Shown in pieces: positions 1-4,351 of a stretch of DNA of 5,434 nucleotides. The first letter of the stretch is position 1, and every line of letters begins with the position of its first letter. This DNA is from Candidatus Nomurabacteria bacterium (GTDB lineage Bacteria > Patescibacteriota > Saccharimonadia > Saccharimonadales > Saccharimonadaceae). A program made the translations under genes and the position numbers. The notes beneath the pieces are model-generated. The model was given only the letters and a program-made list of their open reading frames with translations. It ran no database searches and had not been told where the DNA came from. The stretch is from contig JAISHL010000071.1 in the NCBI GenBank assembly GCA_031262565.1, forward strand, positions 1 through 5,434, read 5' to 3'.

Positions 1-66
1 CAACTTCTGAAAAACCGCCCGCGATGTTTCGGGATAATTTTTTGCTAGGTATACATCTAATCTCAT
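1..66 (-). CDS. N-terminus of an S4-domain RNA-modifying enzyme (partial)
   Basis: An ATG at 64-66 opens a frame that reads MRLDVYLAKNYPETSRAVFQ and continues without a stop to the window edge; only 22 codons are visible. The RLDxYLA...SRxxxQKL pattern is the opening of an S4 RNA-binding domain. Such a domain sits at the extreme N-terminus of TlyA-type rRNA 2'-O-methyltransferases and near the start of RluD-type pseudouridine synthases. The absence of residues before RLD slightly favours TlyA, but the fragment is too short to decide. There is no Shine-Dalgarno sequence. An extended -10 box lies exactly 6 nt upstream of the ATG, so the mRNA is probably leaderless. The gene lies downstream of the coiled-coil gene on the same strand but appears to have its own promoter. 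S4 domain: reasonably sure; enzyme identity: uncertain. Confidence 0.72.
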   Translation of the reverse strand, partial: MRLDVYLAKNYPETSRAVFQKL

Positions 67-72
67 GGAAAC

Positions 73-81
73 ATTTTAGCA
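73..81 (-). promoter_or_regulatory. Extended -10 promoter for the S4-domain gene, leaderless geometry
   Basis: The minus strand reads TGCTAAAAT here, an extended -10 (TGN plus TAAAAT), followed by six bases (GTTTCC) and then the ATG. A transcript starting about 7 nt after the -10 would begin at the start codon itself. No convincing -35 is seen at 16-18 bp (TGGTGT at 17 bp). The trpS promoter has the same nine bases and the same 6-nt gap. Confidence 0.6.
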
Positions 82-96
82 CGTGCAGTAAAAATA
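82..96. repeat. 15-bp direct repeat, copy 1
   Basis: CGTGCAGTAAAAATA occurs here and again, same orientation, at 2591-2605. Both copies are intergenic. This copy lies immediately upstream of the -10 box of the S4-domain gene; the other follows the stop codon of the membrane-anchored protein gene. Function is unknown; it could be a remnant of a dispersed repeat or coincidence. Confidence 0.5.
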
Positions 97-110
97 CACC
101 ACGAATGATT

Positions 111-138
111 AGTCTTTTGAAAAACGCCGTCAAAGACT
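111..138 (-). other. Imperfect hairpin at the end of the coiled-coil gene
   Basis: AGTCTTTTGA (111-120) faces TCAAAGACT (130-138): nine base pairs with one bulged T and a 9-nt loop. It spans the TGA stop codon of the coiled-coil gene. On the minus strand the stem is followed by AATCATTC rather than a U-run, so it is not a standard intrinsic terminator. It may stabilise the 3' end or weakly separate the operon from the next promoter. Confidence 0.35.
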
Positions 139-573
139 GGCACATTTTTCTATTTTAGTTACGCGCTTGTCTAACTGTTCAATTTTCTTGGCGTGCAGGG
201 TGATTTTTGAAAAAGCCATATCGCTATCTTCGGTGCGATTTTCGTTAACAAAATCAATTTTTTCGTTCAACTCGCTAATTTGATTTGACAAGTCCTTGAT
301 TGAACGCGAATTATGTAAAATATCTTCGCGCAGGCTAAGTTCGGACTCTTTAATCTCTTTACGTAAATTAAGCTCGGATTCTTTAATTTCTGCACGCAAA
401 CTAATCTCAGATTCTTTAATCTCTCGATGAAGTTCATTGTATAGTTCGTTGCTAGAATTTTTAATCTCTTTGCGTAGACTAATCCCAGACTCTTTAATCT
501 CCGCGCGCAAATCACCTGCTATTTTTTGCATGATCTCTTGAATTTGTTGTAAATCTTCTTTTGTTAATGACAT
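130..573 (-). CDS. Small coiled-coil protein with hendecad repeats, function unknown
   Basis: The product is 147 aa, soluble, with no signal peptide or membrane segment. Residues 22-91 are six 11-residue units of the type LRxEIKESExS, with a 4-residue insert (LYNE, 44-47) after the second unit. Hydrophobic positions recur every 11 residues, as in an untwisted or right-handed coiled coil. From about residue 92 the pattern shifts to heptads (I92, L95, I99, L102, I106). A short linker and a C-terminal helix (KKIEQLDKRVTKIE) follow. From memory, small proteins beginning TKEDL and ending in a KRVxKLE helix are common hypothetical proteins in Patescibacteria. I chose the ATG at 571-573 over the in-frame ATG at 595-597 because a strong Shine-Dalgarno lies between them. 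The gene follows trpS by 30 bp and may be co-transcribed, with a possible internal promoter at 596-601. It probably oligomerises; no function can be assigned. Confidence 0.8.
   Translation of the reverse strand: MSLTKEDLQQIQEIMQKIAGDLRAEIKESGISLRKEIKNSSNELYNELHREIKESEISLRAEIKESELNLRKEIKESELSLREDILHNSRSIKDLSNQISELNEKIDFVNENRTEDSDMAFSKITLHAKKIEQLDKRVTKIEKCASL
301..510 (-). repeat. 33-bp coding repeats (hendecad units)
   Basis: The recurring string GA(C/T)TCTTTAAT(C/T)TC and variants begin at 344, 377, 410, 455 and 488 on the plus strand. The spacings are 33, 33, 45 and 33 bp. The 45-bp step is one 33-bp unit plus the 12 bp encoding LYNE. Two adjacent units differ at several bases, so the array is old rather than freshly expanded. 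It codes for the 11-residue repeats of the coiled-coil protein. Confidence 0.85.
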
Positions 574-577
574 TTTG

Positions 578-585
578 CCCTCCTC
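578..585 (-). promoter_or_regulatory. Ribosome binding site that fixes the coiled-coil gene start
   Basis: The minus strand reads GAGGAGGG, then CAAA before the ATG at 573; the AGGAGG core sits 5 nt from the start. It lies inside the extra eight codons that an upstream ATG (597) would add, so the downstream ATG is the likely start. Confidence 0.8.
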
Positions 586-595
586 GTTTGAATCC

Positions 596-601
596 ATTAT
601 A
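596..601 (-). promoter_or_regulatory. Possible internal promoter (-10) for the coiled-coil gene
   Basis: A perfect TATAAT on the minus strand lies just past the trpS stop codon, 22 nt before the coiled-coil start. This is close to the gpsA arrangement (TATAAT, 23 nt, ATG with an AGGAGG site). No good -35 is seen at 16-18 bp, so the gene could also be carried on the trpS transcript. Confidence 0.4.
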
Positions 602-603
602 CA

Positions 604-1677
604 CTAGCTCTCGAAATACTCCACGCCGATCGCTTTGCGGACTTCGTGCAATGTTTGCGCAGCGACAATATTCGCTTTCTTTGATCCCTCGCGCAACATA
701 TCGTAAATCGCGGCGGGATTTTTTGCTAATTCGGCGCGCTTTTTGCGAATTAGCGACAAGATTTCATCTAAAACTTCTAACAAATATTTTTTCACAACAA
801 CATCACCCAAGCCGCCACGCTGATATTGCTCTTTCAGCTCGGCTACCTTCGCTTGATCTGGCGCGAAAACGTCGAGATATGTAAATACGACATTGCCCTC
901 GATTTTGCCACGGTCGGACACGTGAATATGATCTGGGTCGGTATACATTGACATGACTTTTTTCTTCAAAGTTTCGTAATCGTCAGACAGATAAATGCCG
1001 TTGCCAAGACTTTTGCTCATTTTTGCGTTGCCGTCGATGCCTGGTAAACGGCGAGATTTTACATCATTAGGAACTACCGCCTCAGGCTCAATTAAAGTTT
1101 TGCCGTAAATTTTATTAAACACACGCACGACTTCATGGGTAATTTCAATCACTGGCAACTGATCTTCACCGACTGGCACAACATTCGCCTTAAATGCCGT
1201 AATGTCGGCAGCTTGGGAAATGGGATACATAGCAAAACCAGCTGGCGTACCTTTATAATCCAATGAGTTTTCGACTAGAAGAGGACTATCCCATAGTAAT
1301 TCCTTTGATTTATCCCACCCTTTTTGCGAAATCTCCGTCTTCACCGTCGGATTACGCAAGACGCGCGACAAACTGACCAAATTCATATAATACATTGTCA
1401 GCTCGGACAGTGCAGGAATTTGCGATTGAATAAAAATCGTGGATTTTGCGGGATCAATTCCGACCGCGAGATAATCCAGCGCGACCTCCAAAACGTTTTC
1501 GCGCACTTTTGCGGGATTTTTCGCGTTGTCGGTCAGCGCTTGCATGTCGGCGATCATGATATACGAGTTATATTCGCCACTGTTTTGCAATTCAACTCTG
1601 TTTTTTAGCGACCCTACAAAATGCCCGAGATGCAATTTTCCCGTCGGGCGGTCGCCTGTTAAGATAACTTTTTTCAT
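604..1677 (-). CDS. trpS: Tryptophanyl-tRNA synthetase
   Basis: This cytoplasmic class I aminoacyl-tRNA synthetase joins L-tryptophan to tRNA-Trp using ATP. It is 357 aa, slightly above the usual bacterial 330-345. The Rossmann-fold start [17 protein letters not shown] contains the HIGH-type signature HLGH at residues 16-19. The motif YPISQAADI (151-159) carries Asp158, matching by motif the Asp that contacts the indole NH in Geobacillus TrpRS. GEDQ is at 170-173 and KMSKS at 219-223. The overall sequence recalls TrpRS of streptococci and lactobacilli. Relative to these, from memory, residues about 120-146 form an insertion holding the protein's only two tryptophans (W121, W129). No Shine-Dalgarno precedes the ATG, and the -10 lies 6 nt away, suggesting a leaderless mRNA. 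That leaves no room for a T-box or a trp attenuator. The coiled-coil gene follows 30 bp downstream. Confidence 0.97.
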   Translation of the reverse strand: MKKVILTGDRPTGKLHLGHFVGSLKNRVELQNSGEYNSYIMIADMQALTDNAKNPAKVRENVLEVALDYLAVGIDPAKSTIFIQSQIPALSELTMYYMNLVSLSRVLRNPTVKTEISQKGWDKSKELLWDSPLLVENSLDYKGTPAGFAMYPISQAADITAFKANVVPVGEDQLPVIEITHEVVRVFNKIYGKTLIEPEAVVPNDVKSRRLPGIDGNAKMSKSLGNGIYLSDDYETLKKKVMSMYTDPDHIHVSDRGKIEGNVVFTYLDVFAPDQAKVAELKEQYQRGGLGDVVVKKYLLEVLDEILSLIRKKRAELAKNPAAIYDMLREGSKKANIVAAQTLHEVRKAIGVEYFES

Positions 1678-1683
1678 AAAACT

Positions 1684-1692
1684 ATTTTAGCA
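1684..1692 (-). promoter_or_regulatory. Extended -10 promoter of trpS, leaderless geometry
   Basis: TGCTAAAAT on the minus strand is followed by AGTTTT and the trpS ATG, so the start site should fall at or next to the A of ATG. The best -35 candidate (TTCGAT, 18-bp spacer) is poor; the TGN extension probably compensates. It is divergent from the plus-strand promoter at 1727-1756. Confidence 0.6.
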
Positions 1693-1726
1693 TAAAAGCG
1701 CATAATTATCGAACAGTCGTTGCCAT

Positions 1727-1756
1727 TTGACTTCACCAGGCGGGGGGGGGTATAAT
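1727..1756 (+). promoter_or_regulatory. Promoter with a G9 tract in its spacer (candidate phase-variable promoter)
   Basis: The -35 is TTGACT (1727-1732) and the -10 is a perfect TATAAT (1751-1756), separated by 18 bp. The last nine spacer bases (1742-1750) are all G and abut the -10. Loss of one G would give the optimal 17-bp spacing; gain of one or more would weaken the promoter. Transcription should begin near 1762, giving a leader of about 45 nt with GGAAGGAT (1791-1798) as ribosome binding site. Confidence 0.8.
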
Positions 1757-1806
1757 ATTAAACGGTAACGATTAAACTTTTAATAATAAAGGAAGGATCT
1801 CACAAG

Positions 1807-2580
1807 ATGGAAGAAAACTCCACACAAGAACCAACAAAAGTAAAAAATAGTAATAGCTGGAAAATGACTGGAATTATACTAATCATAGTATCAGTCATTC
1901 TAGTCGCTGCAACGGTATTGTTGGCGGTAGGCTACAATGACCAAAAGTCGCAAATTGATGAGCTAAAAAATAAAGTTCAGCAAGTTGAGAAAGATTCAAC
2001 AACAAATAGCGACGATAACACAGATGATGATTCGGATTCAGCGCAGTCGGATGACGACACTAAACTTTCGACATACACAACAGAAAAGAGTAAACTATCT
2101 TTTACCTACCCAAGTAAATGGTCAGTAGAAGGTGAAATCGATGAAATGGAAGAACACTACTACGAAGGAGGTATCGATTTATTTAGTGAAACTGCAACTA
2201 TAACAACAACAGAGGGATATAAATTAAAGCTATCTGTTTATAATGGAGGCGGCATTGGCGGAGCGTGCGATAAAGCAGACGAGGCATTTTTGCAGATCCA
2301 TAAAGAGGCGGACGGAAATCTAGATGGTTCGGCAGTTATAAGCTATGTAGACACTTATAATGGAAGATTTGATCTAGTGTTATCCAATCTTTATACTGGT
2401 CCATTTGACGAACCAGTTGGATATTGCAGTAGCGGTATCGGTTCGTCTGCCATAGGTTATGTTCGTATTGATAATGATAATCTTGACATAGCTTTCGGTA
2501 ATGGCGCAAAACAGACCGATCGACCAAGCAACTCTGAATATGCCGACATTGTTAAAGTATTGAGTAGCTTAACTAAGTAG
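1807..2580 (+). CDS. Membrane-anchored extracytoplasmic protein, function unknown
   Basis: The 257-aa product has a short Lys-containing N-terminus and then one hydrophobic segment at about 21-43. With no lipobox or obvious signal-peptidase site, this looks like a signal anchor with the C-terminus outside. A short amphipathic helix follows (46-61; I50, L53, V57, V60), then an Asp/Ser-rich acidic linker (64-84). The globular domain spans about 88-257. It opens with KLSFTYPSKWSV, a pattern seen at the start of PsbP/LpqN-like folds, and ends in a helix (EYADIVKVLSSL). C154 and C207 could form a disulfide. The ATG is supported by GGAAGGAT 8 nt upstream. The gene stands alone on the plus strand between trpS and rpsG, with its own promoter and a shared terminator. 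The poly-G tract in the promoter suggests switched or tuned expression. I do not recognise a specific function; the PsbP-like resemblance is a weak inference. Confidence 0.85.
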   Translation: MEENSTQEPTKVKNSNSWKMTGIILIIVSVILVAATVLLAVGYNDQKSQIDELKNKVQQVEKDSTTNSDDNTDDDSDSAQSDDDTKLSTYTTEKSKLSFTYPSKWSVEGEIDEMEEHYYEGGIDLFSETATITTTEGYKLKLSVYNGGGIGGACDKADEAFLQIHKEADGNLDGSAVISYVDTYNGRFDLVLSNLYTGPFDEPVGYCSSGIGSSAIGYVRIDNDNLDIAFGNGAKQTDRPSNSEYADIVKVLSSLTK

Positions 2581-2590
2581 CTTTTAATAG

Positions 2591-2605
2591 CGTGCAGTAA
2601 AAATA
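2591..2605. repeat. 15-bp direct repeat, copy 2
   Basis: CGTGCAGTAAAAATA lies 10 bp after the stop codon of the membrane-anchored protein gene and is identical to 82-96. Here it runs into TTTAC, making a small inverted repeat (GTAAA-AATA-TTTAC, 2597-2610). Confidence 0.5.
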
Positions 2606-2620
2606 TTTACACAGCAACTA

Positions 2621-2657
2621 AAAAAATCGCCAGCATAGAACTGGCGATTTAATTTTT
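2621..2657. terminator. Bidirectional intrinsic terminator
   Basis: AAATCGCCAG (2624-2633) and CTGGCGATTT (2641-2650) form a perfect 10-bp stem with a 7-nt loop. Read on the minus strand, the stem runs straight into a T-run, a strong terminator for rpsL-rpsG. Read on the plus strand, it is followed by AATTTTT, serving the gene ending at 2580. It lies 17 bp beyond the rpsG stop, so no further gene belongs to that operon. Confidence 0.9.
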
Positions 2658-2667
2658 AGACGGTAGT

Positions 2668-3147
2668 TTACCCTCTCGCGAAGTGTGCAAAAGCGCGGTT
2701 CGCCTCTGCCATGCGGTGAGTATCTTCCTTCTTCTTGAATGCTGCGCCAGTCTGATTGACGGCATCAACGATCTCATTTGCTAGGCGCAATTCGTAAGGC
2801 ATGCCCTTGCGTGCGCGAGCTGATTGAACCAGCCACATGAACGCATAATGCTCTTGGCGATGCCCCTGAATTGGGAATGGAATCTGATAGTTTGCGCCAC
2901 CGACACGACGAGATTTAACCTCGAAGTTTGGTGAAATGTTGCGCATCGCTGTTTCAAAAACTTCCAATGGATCTTCACTCTTCAACTTCTTTGCAGCAGT
3001 TTCAAGCGCAGTATAGACCGACTTTTCAGCGACATGCTTTTTGCCGTCCAACATTGATTTGTTGATCAGGCGCTGAACTAGCACGCTGTTGTATTTGCGA
3101 TCTGGATTGATCTTCCTTTGTAAGGATTTAGTAACTTTCCGTGGCAT
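2668..3147 (-). CDS. rpsG: 30S ribosomal protein S7
   Basis: S7 is a primary 16S rRNA-binding protein that nucleates the 30S head and lies near the exit-site tRNA. The 159-aa length compares with the usual 155-156. Landmarks are the N-terminal family signature region around LINKSMLDGKKHVAEK (27-42), the core VKSRRVGGANYQIP (77-90), and the C-terminal KKEDTHRMAEANRAFAH (139-155). The start ATG overlaps the rpsL stop by one base (TAATG). GGAG lies 7 nt upstream, inside the end of rpsL, so the two are likely translationally coupled. In many bacteria fusA and tuf follow; here a terminator follows instead. Confidence 0.98.
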   Translation of the reverse strand: MPRKVTKSLQRKINPDRKYNSVLVQRLINKSMLDGKKHVAEKSVYTALETAAKKLKSEDPLEVFETAMRNISPNFEVKSRRVGGANYQIPFPIQGHRQEHYAFMWLVQSARARKGMPYELRLANEIVDAVNQTGAAFKKKEDTHRMAEANRAFAHFARG

Positions 3148-3560
3148 TACTTGTCTCCTTTCTTGGCGCCGTATTTACTACGACCCTGTTTGCGATTTTG
3201 CACACCCTGTAAGTCAAGCGCGCCGCGCACGATATGATAGCGCACACCTGGCAAATCTGGCACACGACCACCGCGCACCAAGACAACTGCGTGTTCCTGC
3301 AAGTTGTGCTTTTCGCCACCGATATATGCCCAAACTTCTTGACCGTTTGTCAAGCGAATACGAGCAACTTTTCGCATAGCCGAGTTTGGTTTCTTAGGTG
3401 TTTTCGTTGTCACTTTAATGGCAACACCACGCTTCAAAGGCGCATCTTGCTTGTAAGTGCGAGTTTTGAGCGTATTTTGAATCGTCAAAAGAGCTGGCGA
3501 TTTCGATTTGTGCACAGCACGCTTGCGTGGCTTGCGCACCAACTGATTGATTGTTGGCAT
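3147..3560 (-). CDS. rpsL: 30S ribosomal protein S12
   Basis: S12 sits at the decoding centre and takes part in mRNA-tRNA selection. It is 137 aa, the longer form with an extra stretch near residues 24-40, as in Firmicutes. Conserved blocks are [10 protein letters not shown] (1-10), [11 protein letters not shown] (54-64), [10 protein letters not shown] (81-90), [12 protein letters not shown] (102-113) and the C-terminal RSKYGAKK (127-134). Lys56 matches E. coli Lys43. Pro101 (codon at 3258-3260) occupies the position of E. coli Lys88, a classical streptomycin-resistance site. Asp102 matches the aspartate that RimO methylthiolates in E. coli. GAGGAG lies 4 nt before the ATG. It is the first gene of a two-gene operon with rpsG, preceded by a leader of about 95 nt. 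Confidence 0.98.
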   Translation of the reverse strand: MPTINQLVRKPRKRAVHKSKSPALLTIQNTLKTRTYKQDAPLKRGVAIKVTTKTPKKPNSAMRKVARIRLTNGQEVWAYIGGEKHNLQEHAVVLVRGGRVPDLPGVRYHIVRGALDLQGVQNRKQGRSKYGAKKGDK

Positions 3561-3593
3561 TTTACTCCTCTTAAAATTTATTAACTAATTTAA

Positions 3594-3612
3594 CGTGGTT
3601 GCTAACGCCACG
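3594..3612 (-). other. Hairpin in the rpsL leader
   Basis: CGTGG (3594-3598) pairs with CCACG (3608-3612) around a 9-nt loop, within the predicted 5' untranslated region and about 34 nt upstream of the rpsL start. It has no U-run, so it is not a terminator. It could be a protein-binding or mRNA-stabilising element; no known ribosomal-protein leader motif was recognised. Confidence 0.35.
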
Positions 3613-3662
3613 AAAACTTGGTTTTAATCTCAGCACAGATAAAAACTTGAAACTCACCAAGC

Positions 3663-3691
3663 ATTATAGCAAAACCGCGACCAAAATGCAA
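3663..3691 (-). promoter_or_regulatory. Promoter of the rpsL-rpsG operon
   Basis: The minus strand carries TTGCAT (3686-3691), a 17-bp spacer ending in TGC, and a perfect TATAAT (3663-3668), so it is an extended -10 promoter. The predicted start near 3656 gives a leader of about 95 nt. Its -35 lies 7 bp from the -35 of the divergent promoter, so the two polymerase sites may compete. Confidence 0.75.
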
Positions 3692-3698
3692 GTATAAA

Positions 3699-3727
3699 TT
3701 GACGTAAACGAAATAGTGCGATATAGT
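3699..3727 (+). promoter_or_regulatory. Promoter of the Pro/Gln-rich membrane protein gene
   Basis: TTGACG (3699-3704) and TATAGT (3722-3727) are 17 bp apart. The predicted start near 3734 gives a leader of about 24 nt containing AAAGGA (3747-3752) 5 nt before the ATG. Confidence 0.75.
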
Positions 3728-3757
3728 AGAACTATAAATTTAATTTAAAGGAAAAAT

Positions 3758-4348
3758 ATGAACCCAATGAATCCACAAACACCGCAAATACCAAATGGTC
3801 AATTCCCAAATACGCCAAATCCACAATCAATGCAACCGCAGGCACAACCGACGCAATTTCCGCAACAGCCCATTGCGCCGAATCAACCAATGATGCAACC
3901 GACTGGTTTCGCGCCAGTTCAACCAGCTCAACCTATTCAACCTGCGCAATTTGCCCAACCGCAACAGCAATTTCAGCAGGCGCAACAATTCCCGTCACCA
4001 CAATCGCAACCCCAGCAAACAAATCAATATCAAACTTGGAATTCGCCAATGCCGCCAGCTCCGAGTTTTAATGGCAAAGTGAAAGGTAAACAAAACGAGG
4101 ACTTGTCTGCCTTGCTTGCGCTGATTGTGGGCGGAGCGATGTTTCTATATTTGTTGATAATTATTATTGCTCGACCAAGTCGCATAACGATTTGGTGGTA
4201 TTTGGCGTTCTTGCCAATTATTCTCGGCATCACGGGTATCAAAAGTCAAAAGCGCAGACCACTTGCTATCGCTGGACTTGCGCTTGGCGTGCTTTCGTTT
4301 GTCTTGATTTTTATATTATTCAAAACGATTTATACTATTGATCTTTAA
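3758..4348 (+). CDS. Pro/Gln-rich multi-pass membrane protein, DUF4190-like C-terminus
   Basis: The 196-aa product has two parts. Residues 1-104 are low complexity, dominated by Pro, Gln, Asn, Met and Phe with repeated QP, QPAQ and QFPQ units, almost uncharged and probably disordered. Residues 117-138, 144-160 and 168-188 are hydrophobic and likely membrane-spanning. The stretch LGITGIKSQKRRPLAIAGLALGVLSF, read in pieces (156-165 and 166-181), follows the pattern of DUF4190-type proteins: a glycine-rich helix, a basic turn, then AIAGLxLG. The basic turn KSQKRR (162-167) should be cytoplasmic by the positive-inside rule, which would put the disordered N-terminus inside the cell; this is tentative. 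The gene has its own promoter and a good ribosome binding site, and it ends 3 bp from the gpsA stop. Function is unknown. Confidence 0.85.
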   Translation: MNPMNPQTPQIPNGQFPNTPNPQSMQPQAQPTQFPQQPIAPNQPMMQPTGFAPVQPAQPIQPAQFAQPQQQFQQAQQFPSPQSQPQQTNQYQTWNSPMPPAPSFNGKVKGKQNEDLSALLALIVGGAMFLYLLIIIIARPSRITIWWYLAFLPIILGITGIKSQKRRPLAIAGLALGVLSFVLIFILFKTIYTIDL

Positions 4349-4351
4349 GTT

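Noticed and set aside
344..520. Regular 33-bp spacing of similar strings, resembling a CRISPR array or minisatellite.
   Set aside because: The units are contiguous with no unique spacers, stay in frame, and code for 11-residue coiled-coil repeats.
574..597. In-frame upstream ATG that would extend the coiled-coil protein by eight residues.
   Set aside because: The GAGGAGGG site lies within that extension at the right distance from the downstream ATG, and the upstream ATG overlaps the candidate -10.
561..884. Plus-strand open frame opposite trpS, and similar frames opposite rpsL, rpsG and gpsA.
   Set aside because: They lie antisense to well-identified conserved genes and lack ribosome binding sites and recognisable protein features.
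1738..1750. G-rich run as a G-quadruplex.
   Set aside because: One G9 run plus a GG pair does not offer four separate G tracts; a slippage tract in the spacer is the simpler reading.
1678..1806. T-box or tryptophan attenuator upstream of trpS.
   Set aside because: The predicted transcript starts at the ATG, and no tRNA-pairing or terminator/antiterminator structure is seen.
3613..3625. AAAAC-TTG-GTTTT inverted repeat in the rpsL leader.
   Set aside because: Mostly A-T pairs with a 3-nt loop; too weak to call.
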